Of a DNA stretch of 45,411 nt, positions 33,394-41,205 are shown piece after piece. The notes below the pieces were generated by a model. That model was given only the letters and a program-made list of their open reading frames with translations. It was not told the DNA's origin and did not search any database. The stretch's first letter is position 1; each line of letters starts with the position of its first letter. The stretch comes from Streptomyces albidus (ex Kaewkla and Franco 2022) (GTDB lineage Bacteria > Actinomycetota > Actinomycetes > Streptomycetales > Streptomycetaceae): positions 1 through 45,411 of the forward strand of contig NZ_JACBXA010000021.1 in assembly GCF_013870515.1 (NCBI RefSeq). The letters run 5' to 3'. A program made the translations under genes and the position numbers.

Positions 33394-35033
33394 CCCCTGC
33401 TCGGTGCCGGTTCGAGCCAGACCGCGGTGTCGGGTTCGAGCATGCCGCCGCCCGTACCGCCCTCGTCACTGGTGAGCAGCGTCCGGGCGCCTTCCGGGAG
33501 CGGCAGCGGCCGGTCGCCGAGGTTGATCCGGCATTCCAGGGACTCGCCCCTGCGGAAGGCCAGTTCGCCGTCCTCCGCGTCCAGCCACTGAAGGCTCCCG
33601 CTCCCGCGGAAGCCACGGCGCAGCCGCAGCGCGGTGCGGTAGAGCTCAAGGAAGGAGCCGGCCTGGCCGCTCTGCGCCTCGGCGGAGTGGCTCCCCCAGC
33701 CCTCGGGCTGCGGGAGCCAGCTGCCGGAGGGCCCGAAGCCGTACGAGGATCCCTCCCGCTGCCACGGCAGCGGTACGCGGCAGCCGTCACGCCCCTTGAG
33801 CTCGTGCCCTGTGCGCTCCCACATCGGATCGCGCAGTGCGCCGGCGGGCAGGTCCGCGACCTCCGGCAGGCCCAACTCCTCGCCCTGGTAGAGGTATGCG
33901 GTCCCGGGCAAGGCCAGGGTCAGCAGTGCGGCGGCGCGGGCACGGCGTCGTCCGAGGCCGTGGTCCGGGGCGGGCTCACGCCCGTCGGTCGCGAGCCATC
34001 CGGTGAGGTCGGTGCCTTCGGGGAGCGCGTAGCGGGTCGCGTGCCGTACGACGTCGTGGTTGGAGAGCACCCACGTCGGCAGGGTGCCCACGGAGCGGGC
34101 TCCGTCGAGTGAGGTGTCGACGACCTCGCGGAAGGAGCGGGCGTCCCAGGGGCAGCGCAGGTGGAAGAAGTTGAAGGCCTGGTGGAGCTCGTCGGGCCGC
34201 GTGTAGAGGGGCAGCCGGGCGGCACTGACGCCGGCCTCGGCGACGGCGATGCGGGGCGGCTCGTACGCGTCCAGGATCTTCCGCCAGGAGCGGTAGATCT
34301 CGTGCACCTCGTCGCGGTCCCAGAAGGGGTGGTCGTCGCCCTGCGGCGGGGAGTTGAGCGGTGCGGCGTCGTTGCCGCGGGTGTCGCGCAGAGGTGGCTC
34401 CAGGTCCTTGCGCAGCCCGTGTGCGACGTCGACGCGGAAGCCGTCGACGCCGAGGTCGAGCCAGAAGCGCAGGGTCCGCTCGAAGTCCGCGGCGACCTCG
34501 GGGTTCTCCCAGTTCAGGTCTGGCTGTTCGGCCGCGAATATGTGCATGTACCACTGCCCGTCCGGCGTACGCTCCCAGGCGCCGCCGCCGAACTTGGACT
34601 GCCAGTCCGCGGGCGGTTCCTCTCCCCCGGGCCCTGAGCCGTCCAGGAAGTGGAAGCGGTTGCGGGCGGCCGAGCCGGGTGCGGAGGCCAGCGCCTCGGT
34701 GAACCAGGGGTGCCGGTCCGAACAGTGGTTGGGCACGATGTCGATGATGACCTTCAGGCCGTGGTCGTGGGCGCTCGCCAGCAGGTCACGGAAGTCGTCG
34801 AGGGTGCCGTGCCGCGGGTCGACGCCGCGGTAGTCGGATACGTCGTAGCCGCCGTCGGCCCACGGCGAGGGGAAGAACGGCGTCAGCCAGAGGGCGTCGA
34901 CGCCGAGGCCCGCGAGGTGGCCGAGCCGGCCTGTGATGCCGCGCAGGTCGCCCATTCCGTCCCCGTCGGAGTCGGCGAAGCTCGGCACGTACACCTGATA
35001 GACGACGGCCTCGCGCCACCACGTTCCTTGCAC
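33390..35033 (-). CDS. Glycoside hydrolase family 13 alpha-glucosidase-type enzyme
   Basis: This enzyme hydrolyses or transfers alpha-glucosidic bonds of maltose- or trehalose-like sugars in the cytoplasm; no signal peptide is seen. The 547-residue protein has the four GH13 regions. These are DIVPNH (98-103), GFRVDVAHG with nucleophile Asp202, VAEAG with acid/base Glu266, and VLSNHDVVRH with Asp327. The early segment WWREAVVYQVYVPSFADSDG is typical of oligo-1,6-glucosidase/alpha-glucosidase members. The GTG at 35033 has GAGGAG six bases upstream. It is divergent from a LacI-family regulator, with two operator-like palindromes between them. No sugar transporter adjoins. Confidence 0.93.
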   Translation of the reverse strand: MQGTWWREAVVYQVYVPSFADSDGDGMGDLRGITGRLGHLAGLGVDALWLTPFFPSPWADGGYDVSDYRGVDPRHGTLDDFRDLLASAHDHGLKVIIDIVPNHCSDRHPWFTEALASAPGSAARNRFHFLDGSGPGGEEPPADWQSKFGGGAWERTPDGQWYMHIFAAEQPDLNWENPEVAADFERTLRFWLDLGVDGFRVDVAHGLRKDLEPPLRDTRGNDAAPLNSPPQGDDHPFWDRDEVHEIYRSWRKILDAYEPPRIAVAEAGVSAARLPLYTRPDELHQAFNFFHLRCPWDARSFREVVDTSLDGARSVGTLPTWVLSNHDVVRHATRYALPEGTDLTGWLATDGREPAPDHGLGRRRARAAALLTLALPGTAYLYQGEELGLPEVADLPAGALRDPMWERTGHELKGRDGCRVPLPWQREGSSYGFGPSGSWLPQPEGWGSHSAEAQSGQAGSFLELYRTALRLRRGFRGSGSLQWLDAEDGELAFRRGESLECRINLGDRPLPLPEGARTLLTSDEGGTGGGMLEPDTAVWLEPAPSRG

Positions 35034-35061
35034 TGCTGTCTCCTCGTCTCCGTCCGCGGCG

Positions 35062-35081
35062 TTGCTAAAGCGCTTGCGCAA
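35062..35081. promoter_or_regulatory. LacI-type operator 1
   Basis: TTGCTAAAGCGCTTGCGCAA is a 20-bp palindrome in which eight of ten base pairs are symmetric. It has the central GC and TTGC...GCAA ends typical of LacI-family sites. It lies 29 bases before the alpha-glucosidase start, over its expected promoter. Confidence 0.75.
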
Positions 35082-35116
35082 TCCTGGGAATCAAGAAGGC
35101 ACACGTCAAGTCCTGA

Positions 35117-35136
35117 CTGCTAAAAGGCTTGCGCGA
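35117..35136. promoter_or_regulatory. LacI-type operator 2
   Basis: CTGCTAAAAGGCTTGCGCGA matches operator 1 at 16 of 20 positions, in the same orientation, 55 bases away centre to centre. It lies just upstream of the TAGCCT box of the LacI-type gene, so it should serve autoregulation. Confidence 0.7.
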
Positions 35137-35143
35137 CGGCTGC

Positions 35144-35149
35144 TAGCCT
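35144..35149 (+). promoter_or_regulatory. Candidate -10 box for leaderless LacI-type gene
   Basis: TAGCCT ends six bases before the ATG at 35156, and there is no Shine-Dalgarno, so transcription probably begins at the start codon. Confidence 0.5.
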
Positions 35150-35155
35150 GCCGTG

Positions 35156-36196
35156 ATGAGTCAGGAGCGCCCCTCGTCCGCGACCATGGCGGACGTCGCA
35201 CGCGCCGCCGGTGTCTCGACCGGCACGGTCTCGCGCGCGCTGCGCGGGCAGTCCGGCGTATCGGACGCCGTGCGCCGCCGCATCGTCAGTGCGGCCGAGG
35301 ACCTGGACTACGTCGTCTCACCCGCCGCCTCCGGCCTCGTGACGGGCCGGACGGGCTCGGTGGCCGTGCTCGTGCCGTTCATCTCCCGCTGGTTCCACGC
35401 GCGGGTCCTGTCGGCCGTCCATCAGGTGCTGCGCGGCGCCGGATTCGAGATCGTGCTCCACCACGTCGAGGGGACGGCCGAGCGCCGGGAGTTCTTCGGG
35501 ACGCTGCCCGTACGGCGCCGTGCCGACGGCCTGGTCGTCATCGCCCTGTCGCTCACGGACGAGGAGACGGAACGGCTCGGCGAGCTCGGCATCCCGGTCG
35601 TGGGCGCGAGCACCCGCCCCGGCGGGCACCCCAGCGTCGGCATCGACGACGTGGAGGGAGCCGCCAAGGCCGTACACCACCTCGCCAATCTCGGGCACGA
35701 GCACATCGGCATGATCCGCACGACGGACGAGGAGGGCATCCACCAGGGCGTCTCACGCCGTCGCCTGGAGGGATTCCGCTCCGCCATGGAGGAGCGGGGC
35801 CTGCCCGTCGCGCGGGACGCGGTCGTCTCGGCGCCGTGGGGCGTCGACGGCGGTGCCCGCGCGATGGGAGAACTGCTCTCGCTCCGAAGGCCGCCGAGCG
35901 CCGTGTTCGCCGAGGCGGACGACGTGGCCGTCGGGGCGCTGCGCACGCTGCGGCGCTCCGGTGTGGCGGTCCCGGCGGGCATGTCGGTCGTCGGGTTCGA
36001 CGACAGTCCCGTCGCCGAGCTGCTCGACCTGACGACGGTCGGCCAGTCCGTACACGAACAGGGGCTGATCGCGGGCCGGTTGCTCGTCGAGGCGGTTCGG
36101 CGGAGGGCCGTGGCCGAGCCCCAGGTGCAGCTGGAGACGCAGCTGGTCGCTCGCGGGACGACGAGCGCACCCGCGAAGGCACGGCCGGACCGGTGA
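35156..36196 (+). CDS. LacI/GalR-family regulator of the alpha-glucosidase
   Basis: This is a predicted sugar-responsive repressor. The 346-residue protein has the LacI helix-turn-helix near its start (TMADVARAAGVSTGTVSRAL, about 10-29) and the hinge with YVVSPAASGLVTGRTGS. The sensor domain contains GIDDVEGAAKAVHHLANLGH, AVFAEADDVAVGALRTLRRS and SVVGFDDSPVAELLDLTTVG. The ATG at 35156 is preferred; a GTG one codon earlier is possible, and either would give a leaderless mRNA. It is divergent from the GH13 gene, and the two related 20-bp palindromes between them fit control of both genes. The family resembles regulators of maltose or alpha-glucoside use, but the inducer is not determinable. Confidence 0.93.
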   Translation: MSQERPSSATMADVARAAGVSTGTVSRALRGQSGVSDAVRRRIVSAAEDLDYVVSPAASGLVTGRTGSVAVLVPFISRWFHARVLSAVHQVLRGAGFEIVLHHVEGTAERREFFGTLPVRRRADGLVVIALSLTDEETERLGELGIPVVGASTRPGGHPSVGIDDVEGAAKAVHHLANLGHEHIGMIRTTDEEGIHQGVSRRRLEGFRSAMEERGLPVARDAVVSAPWGVDGGARAMGELLSLRRPPSAVFAEADDVAVGALRTLRRSGVAVPAGMSVVGFDDSPVAELLDLTTVGQSVHEQGLIAGRLLVEAVRRRAVAEPQVQLETQLVARGTTSAPAKARPDR

Positions 36197-36371
36197 TCGG
36201 AGCGGACGGCGAAAGCGGTCGTGCAGGCCGTGCGGGTTCCTGGTCAGGCATTCGGGGGCGGCCAGGGCTGCGGCTCCGGCCTCGTCACGCCGTAGGCTTG
36301 TGGCCGCACGGAACAGGAACGGCAGCCGGGCACGGAGCAGGCGCTTCGTCCCGGCCGGAAGGAGGCGCTGG

Positions 36372-37889
36372 GTGATCGAGCTCGAGGGAGTACCCGAGCT
36401 GATCGACCCGGTCATGGTGGCCGCGTTCGAAGGCTGGAACGACGCCGGCGACGCAGCCTCCACCGCGGTCGGTCACCTGGAGCGGGAGTGGAAGGGCGAG
36501 GTCTTCGCCGCGCTGGACGCCGAGGACTACTACGACTTCCAGGTCAACAGGCCGCAGGTGTGGCACGACGGCGGCGTGCGCAAGGTCACGTGGCCGACGA
36601 CCCGGCTCTCCGTCGTACGCGTCGACAACGCGGACGGCAAGGGAGGGCCGCGAGACCTCGTCCTGGTACGCGGCATCGAGCCGAGCATGCGCTGGCGGTC
36701 CTTCTGCAACGAGATCCTGGGCTTCGCCCACGAGTTGGGTGTGGAGATGGTGGTGGTGCTGGGGGCCCTGCTCGGCGACACCCCGCACAGCCGCCCGGTC
36801 CCGGTGACCGGAGTGACCTCCGACCCGGACCTCGCCCGCACCATGAACCTCGAGGAGTCGCGCTACGAGGGCCCCACCGGCATCGTCGGCATCCTCCAGG
36901 AGGCGTGCACGCACGCAGGCGTACCGGCCGTGAGCCTGTGGGCGTCCGTCCCGCACTACGTCTCCCAGCCGCCGAACCCGAAGGCGACCCTCGCGCTGCT
37001 CAACCGCCTGGAGGACCTGCTCGGGCTCAGCGTGCCGCTCGGCGAACTGCCCGAGGACGCCCGCGCCTGGCAGGTGGGCGTGGACCAGCTGGCCGCCGAG
37101 GACAGCGAGGTCGCGGAGTACGTGCAGTCCCTGGAGGAGGCGCGGGACACCGCCGAGCTTCCGGAGGCCTCGGGAGAGGCCATCGCCAAGGAGTTCGAGC
37201 GCTATCTGCGGCGCCGGGACGGGGGGCCCGAGAGCGGTACGGCGGCCGGTCCGGCGGGTTCGGGCGGCAACGCGCGGGAATCCGGGCCGAGTTCGTACAA
37301 GCGCGGCAAGAGCGGCGGACGCAGCCGCGCCTCGAAGCCGGCGGCGAAGGACGGCAAGGAGACGGACGACGTCCAGCACGAGCAGGACGACAAGCAGGAC
37401 CAGGAGCACGACGGCAAGGCCGACAAGAGCGCCGAAGACGCCGGGACGGCTGCCGACGACGAGACGGCAGAGACCCCCGAGACGCCGGAGAAGAGCGCAC
37501 CGGAGAAGGCCGACGGCGAAGCTCCCGCCGACGCCGGGAGCAAGGACACCGAAGCCACGAAGAGCCCCAAGCCCACGCGGAGCACCCGGAGTTCGAGGTC
37601 CACCAAGGGCTCGAAGAGCTCCAGACCTTCCAAGGACGACGAGGGTGCCGAGGGCGGCAGCGAGAGCGCCAAGGAAAGCAAGAACGGCAAGAGCACCAGG
37701 AACAGCAAGAGCAGCAAGGACAAGCCCGCTGACGGCGCCGCGGACGAGAGCCCCAAGAGCAAGAGCACCAGAAGCAGCCGCACCACCCGAAACACCAAGA
37801 ACAGCAGGACGGCGAAGGACGGCGGCAAGTCGGAGGAGAAGCCCGCGAAACCCCCGAAGAGCGAGCCGGACGAGGACTCCGACGAGTGA
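36372..37889 (+). CDS. PAC2-family protein with long Lys/Ser-rich tail
   Basis: This is homologous to the proteasome assembly chaperone 2 fold family found across actinobacteria and archaea; the bacterial role is unproven. The 505-residue protein has a PAC2 domain (about 1-270) with IDPVMVAAFEGWNDAGDAAS, DYYDFQVNRPQVWHD, LVRGIEPSMRWRSFCNEILG and TGIVGILQEACTHAGVPAVS. Residues about 277-505 form a disordered tail of Lys, Ser, Thr, Glu, Asp and Gly with recurrent KSxRSSR-like units and no hydrophobic core. The GTG at 36372 has AAGGAGG seven bases upstream. M. tuberculosis Rv2125 is the counterpart. Convergent mshC follows after a strong terminator. Confidence 0.92.
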   Translation: MIELEGVPELIDPVMVAAFEGWNDAGDAASTAVGHLEREWKGEVFAALDAEDYYDFQVNRPQVWHDGGVRKVTWPTTRLSVVRVDNADGKGGPRDLVLVRGIEPSMRWRSFCNEILGFAHELGVEMVVVLGALLGDTPHSRPVPVTGVTSDPDLARTMNLEESRYEGPTGIVGILQEACTHAGVPAVSLWASVPHYVSQPPNPKATLALLNRLEDLLGLSVPLGELPEDARAWQVGVDQLAAEDSEVAEYVQSLEEARDTAELPEASGEAIAKEFERYLRRRDGGPESGTAAGPAGSGGNARESGPSSYKRGKSGGRSRASKPAAKDGKETDDVQHEQDDKQDQEHDGKADKSAEDAGTAADDETAETPETPEKSAPEKADGEAPADAGSKDTEATKSPKPTRSTRSSRSTKGSKSSRPSKDDEGAEGGSESAKESKNGKSTRNSKSSKDKPADGAADESPKSKSTRSSRTTRNTKNSRTAKDGGKSEEKPAKPPKSEPDEDSDE

Positions 37890-37919
37890 CCGCTCCTTCC
37901 TCCACCTCCTGAGCGCGTA

Positions 37920-37960
37920 GAAGGGGCCGCCCACTGCTTTCGAGCAGCGGGCGGCCCTTC
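37920..37960. terminator. Bidirectional terminator between PAC2 gene and mshC
   Basis: GAAGGGGCCGCCC pairs with GGGCGGCCCTTC (one bulged G). After a single mismatch, CTGCT pairs with AGCAG around a TTCG tetraloop. On the plus strand it is followed by a short T-rich run (GTCTTTCTCC). Confidence 0.9.
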
Positions 37961-38018
37961 GTCTTTCTCCGGGCGGCTGACGCAAGTCGCAGACAGCGCC
38001 GGGCAGTTCGGGGCTGGC

Positions 38019-39248
38019 CTAGAGGGCGACGCCCAGCAGCGCGTCCACGGCACGCGAGACCACGCCGGGTGCCCCGGTGTCCGTGCCTCCCCCGGCCTCC
38101 TGAGCCGCCACCCAGCGGTCGACGGCGGCAAGGGCGGCGGGGGCGTCCAGATCGTCGGCCAGTGCCGCCCGGATCTCCTCCACCACGGTCTCGGCGGGCG
38201 GACCGTCCGGCCGCGAGACGGCGGCACGCCAACGCGCCAGACGTGAGCGGGCCTCGTCGAGGACGGACTCCGTGTACTCCCAGTCCGCCCGGTAGTGGAG
38301 CGAGAGCAGCACGAGACGGATCGCGGCCGGATCGATCCCGTCCCGGCGCAGCTGCGAGACGAAGACCAGGTTGCCCTTGGACTTCGACATCTTCTCGCCG
38401 TTCAGGCCGACCATCCCGGCGTGCACGTAGGTCTGCGCGAAGGGATGCTCGCCGGTCAGCGCCTGGGCGTGCGAGGCGCCCATCTCGTGGTGGGGGAAGG
38501 CGAGGTCGGAGCCGCCGCCCTGCACGTCGAAGCCCATCCCGAGGTGCTCCAGGGCGATGGCGACGCACTCGATGTGCCAGCCGGGCCGGCCGGGGCCGAG
38601 CGAGGCACCGTCCCATTGAGGTTCGCCCTCGCGGGCGCCGCGCCACAGCATCGGGTCCAGCGGGCTCTTCTTGCCGGGCCGCTCCGGGTCGCCGCCGCGC
38701 TCGGCCGACAGCAGCCGCATGGTCTCCGCGTCGAGCCGGGAGACCTCCCCGAAGTGGGGGTCCGCGTCGACGGAGAAGTAGACGTCCCCGTCCAGTTCGT
38801 AGGCGGCGCCCCGGTCCCGCAGCCGCTCGACCATCGGGACGATCTGCGGAATCGATTCGACAGCTCCGACGAAGTGCCGGGGCGGCAGCATCCGCAGAGC
38901 CGTCATGTCCTCGCGGAAGAGGGCGGTCTCACGCTCCGCCAGTGCCGTCCACTCGTCACCGGTGGCGTCCGCCCGCTCCAGGAGCGGGTCGTCGATGTCG
39001 GTGACGTTCTGGATGTAGTGGACCTGCCGCTTGTTGTCGAGCCACACGCGCTGCACGAGGTCGAACGCGTTGTAGGTCGCCGCGTGCCCCAGATGGGTGG
39101 CGTCGTACGGCGTGATGCCGCAGACGTAGATGCGGGCGACGGGACCGGGGGCGAGCGTGACTCGGCCGTCGGTCGCTGTGTCGTGGATCTCCAGGTCGCG
39201 ACCCTGACCAGGCAGGGCGGGGACCTCAGAAGCGGGCCAGGCATGCAT
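38019..39248 (-). CDS. mshC: Mycothiol ligase MshC (cysteine:GlcN-Ins ligase)
   Basis: MshC joins cysteine to glucosaminyl-inositol with ATP in the synthesis of mycothiol, the main low-mass thiol of actinobacteria. The 409-residue protein resembles cysteinyl-tRNA synthetase but is shorter, lacking the anticodon-binding region. It has Cys43 in [20 protein letters not shown] (HIGH-type HLGH at 52-55), Cys228 in [13 protein letters not shown], His253 in FPHHEMG as a zinc ligand, and KMSKS at 286-290. The ATG at 39248 gives the usual [14 protein letters not shown] start. AAGGA abuts the ATG too closely for a ribosome site, while TACGCT six bases upstream suggests a leaderless transcript. Confidence 0.96.
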   Translation of the reverse strand: MHAWPASEVPALPGQGRDLEIHDTATDGRVTLAPGPVARIYVCGITPYDATHLGHAATYNAFDLVQRVWLDNKRQVHYIQNVTDIDDPLLERADATGDEWTALAERETALFREDMTALRMLPPRHFVGAVESIPQIVPMVERLRDRGAAYELDGDVYFSVDADPHFGEVSRLDAETMRLLSAERGGDPERPGKKSPLDPMLWRGAREGEPQWDGASLGPGRPGWHIECVAIALEHLGMGFDVQGGGSDLAFPHHEMGASHAQALTGEHPFAQTYVHAGMVGLNGEKMSKSKGNLVFVSQLRRDGIDPAAIRLVLLSLHYRADWEYTESVLDEARSRLARWRAAVSRPDGPPAETVVEEIRAALADDLDAPAALAAVDRWVAAQEAGGGTDTGAPGVVSRAVDALLGVAL

Positions 39249-39602
39249 TCCTTGAGCGTAACCCGGAGGGCGGCGGGCCATCCTGACGGGACCGTCGGGG
39301 TCCGTGCAGGGCATCAGGAAATGGCTTGATGGGCGCTCTTGACCGCGAGCGGGGACGGCTCTTCGCGCGGGGACGGTTCCGGCAGGGGCTTCTGGTTCGG
39401 ACTGCGGCTAGGGCCTGTCTGACAAATGGCGCCGTCCGCCGCAGGCGGTGCTCGCGGCGGATGGTGCGTGCAGCCGCAAGGCGGAGGATCGCCCTCGTAG
39501 TGGGCTACTCGGTCAATCCGACAACTGGGGGCACCTCCCGCGAAGCGGGGGAGGATGTGCGTGCCAGTCGTCGCGAGCAAGGCGAGATTTGCCAGACAGG
39601 GC
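39249..39602. other. Intergenic region upstream of mshC containing a palindromic repeat
   Basis: This 354-base gap carries no credible gene. Bases 39255-39260 hold the mshC -10 candidate. Bases 39261-39407 show nothing I can name. Bases 39408-39606 form a MITE-like repeat. Confidence 0.6.
39255..39260 (-). promoter_or_regulatory. Candidate -10 box for leaderless mshC
   Basis: TACGCT on the minus strand ends six bases before the mshC ATG, placing the expected transcript start on the start codon. Confidence 0.45.
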
Positions 39603-39606
39603 CTAG
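39408..39606. repeat. MITE-like palindromic repeat with terminal inverted repeats
   Basis: The ends are CTAGGGCCTGTCTGACAAAT on the left and, read from the other strand, CTAGGCCCTGTCTGGCAAAT on the right: 18 of 20 bases identical as inverted repeats. Both ends carry CTAG, compatible with a short target duplication. The 199-base element encodes no transposase. It contains further hairpins, including CCTCCCGC / GCGGGGGAGG at about 39534-39553. The type resembles dispersed non-autonomous elements of Streptomyces. The right end supplies the TAG stop of the neighbouring kinase-fold gene. Confidence 0.7.
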
Positions 39607-40550
39607 ACCGGCGGCCAGGGAATCGCGGGCCAGTCGCCGCTGGGCAGCGGGTGCCGACCGGACCTGCACAACGCGTGGATGCGCTTGCGCAGGGCTTCGA
39701 GTTCCGCGGGGGTGATCAGTTCGGAGAGCCGGTCGGCCAGCGGGGCGCCGTCCGCCACCGCGGAGGAGAGCCCGCGCAGGGTTGCGGCGGCCTCGGCGGT
39801 CAGCTCCTCGCCGGCCCAGCCCCACAGCAGCGTGCGCAGCTTGTCGTCCACGTGGAAGGAGACGCCGTGGTCGATGGCGTACAACTGGCCCTCGGGAACC
39901 GGGAGAAGGTGGCCGCCCTTGCGGTCGCCGTTGTTGATGACCGCGTCGATGACGGCCAGTCGCCTCAGGCGTTCGTCGTCGGCGTGCACCAGCAGGGACG
40001 GCCGTTCGTCGCCGGTGTCCACGTGGCCGACGGCCTTCCAGCCCTCCCCCGGCACATCGCCCTCGACGATGGCCAGCAGGTCCAGGCCGCCCGCGGCGTC
40101 GCTCTCCTCCTGGTCGTCGTCCTCATCCGCATCCGCATCGCCGTCGGCGGGTCCGGCGTCCTCAGCGGAAGCCTCGTCCGACGCGGCGCCGGGCACCTGC
40201 CCCACCCACGCCTGGCACATGCCCTCGCCGTACGGTCCCTCGCGCAGCACGGTCGCCGGAATCAGGTCCCAGCCTGTGGCACGGGAGATCTCGTACGCGG
40301 CCACCTCGCGCTGCGCGAGCGTGCCGTCGGGGAAGTCCCACAACGGGCGCTCACCGGCCACGGGCTTGTAGACGCACGGCACGGTCCGGCCTTCGTGTTC
40401 GACCTCACCGAAGAGCACCGCGTTCGAAGCGTGCGGGATCCGGCCGCGTACGGACAGAGTGCCGGCCTGGAGATGACGCCGCGTCTCCTCGGCCGCCGGC
40501 GAAGCCGTCAACTCCCCATGGGAGGAAGCGGAATCAGCTGCCGTGTTCAT
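39603..40550 (-). CDS. Kinase-fold protein of the SCO1664 family (PI3/PI4-kinase-like)
   Basis: The function is unproven; the family looks like a diverged phosphotransferase. In this 315-residue protein, VYKPVAGERPLWDFPDG carries the nucleotide-binding Lys62. INNGDRKGGHLL has a catalytic-type Asn-Asn-x-Asp (Asp209), and AIDHGVSFH resembles a metal-binding DxG loop (Asp227). Residues about 122-155 are a highly acidic Ala/Asp/Glu linker between the lobes. The ATG at 40550 overlaps the DUF3090 stop by four bases (ATGA), implying translational coupling. Its stop TAG lies in the end of the palindromic repeat, so the last residues may have changed on insertion. The M. tuberculosis counterpart is Rv2133c (from memory). 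Confidence 0.85.
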   Translation of the reverse strand: MNTAADSASSHGELTASPAAEETRRHLQAGTLSVRGRIPHASNAVLFGEVEHEGRTVPCVYKPVAGERPLWDFPDGTLAQREVAAYEISRATGWDLIPATVLREGPYGEGMCQAWVGQVPGAASDEASAEDAGPADGDADADEDDDQEESDAAGGLDLLAIVEGDVPGEGWKAVGHVDTGDERPSLLVHADDERLRRLAVIDAVINNGDRKGGHLLPVPEGQLYAIDHGVSFHVDDKLRTLLWGWAGEELTAEAAATLRGLSSAVADGAPLADRLSELITPAELEALRKRIHALCRSGRHPLPSGDWPAIPWPPV

Positions 40551-41137
40551 TCGCCGCGCCGGTAGCCGTTCTGCCGCGGACACACGTGCCCCTCAGGGTC
40601 GAGCGGCAGGCTGCACAGCGGGCACGGAGGGCGGCCCGCGTTCACAACCTCCATGGCGCGCTTGGCGAAAGCGCGCGCCATCGTGCCTTCGAGACGCACC
40701 CGCAGCATCGGCGGCCCGTTCTCGTCGTCCTGGAGCAGCCGTTCCTCGGCGTCGGCGAGATCCTCGTCGGAGTCCGCCTCCAACTCGACGATGGCCTGGG
40801 CCTCGACCACCATCCGCTCGCCGTCGCCGTCCCAGGCCAGCGCCATGGTGCCGACCCTGAACTCCTCCTCGACGGGCGTCTCCAGAGGCTCCTTGTCGTC
40901 GATCTCCGTAGGGGCGACCGCCGGCACGGGAGCATTCCCGCCGGAGCGACGCACCACTTCGTCGAGCAGCTCGTCGATGCGCTCGGCCAGTGCCTCGACC
41001 TGTGCCTTCTCCAGAGCGACGCTGGTCGTACGGCCCGAGGCGGACGCCTGGAGGTAGAAGGTGCGCCGTCCTGGCAGCCCGACCGTACCGGCGATGAATC
41101 GGTCCGGCGGGTCGTAGAGGAACACCTGACGGGACAC
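40547..41137 (-). CDS. DUF3090 family protein with C-terminal zinc ribbon
   Basis: This conserved actinobacterial protein has no established biochemical role. The 196-residue product starts with VFLYDPPDRFIAGTVGLPGR, a beta-rich domain seen throughout the family. It continues through an acidic helical segment (IVELEADSDEDLADAEERLL) and ends in a probable zinc ribbon, CPLCSLPLDPEGHVC. The GTG at 41137 has GGAGCAGG upstream. The gene overlaps the following kinase-fold gene by four bases and follows the histidine phosphatase gene by 68 bases. This three-gene order is conserved with M. tuberculosis, which suggests a shared pathway, possibly phosphate transfer on an unknown substrate. Confidence 0.88.
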   Translation of the reverse strand: MSRQVFLYDPPDRFIAGTVGLPGRRTFYLQASASGRTTSVALEKAQVEALAERIDELLDEVVRRSGGNAPVPAVAPTEIDDKEPLETPVEEEFRVGTMALAWDGDGERMVVEAQAIVELEADSDEDLADAEERLLQDDENGPPMLRVRLEGTMARAFAKRAMEVVNAGRPPCPLCSLPLDPEGHVCPRQNGYRRGE

Positions 41138-41205
41138 GTCCTGCTCCGTTGTCGTCGACGTCTACTCGGTCAATGGCACCCTACTGCGCGAGCCGATCTT
41201 CGCGC

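Noticed and set aside
37300..37889. Possible tandem DNA repeat or frameshifted end in the PAC2 gene
   Set aside because: The reading frame is intact to the stop, and the codons for Lys and Ser vary rather than forming an exact DNA repeat, so it is a low-complexity coding tail.
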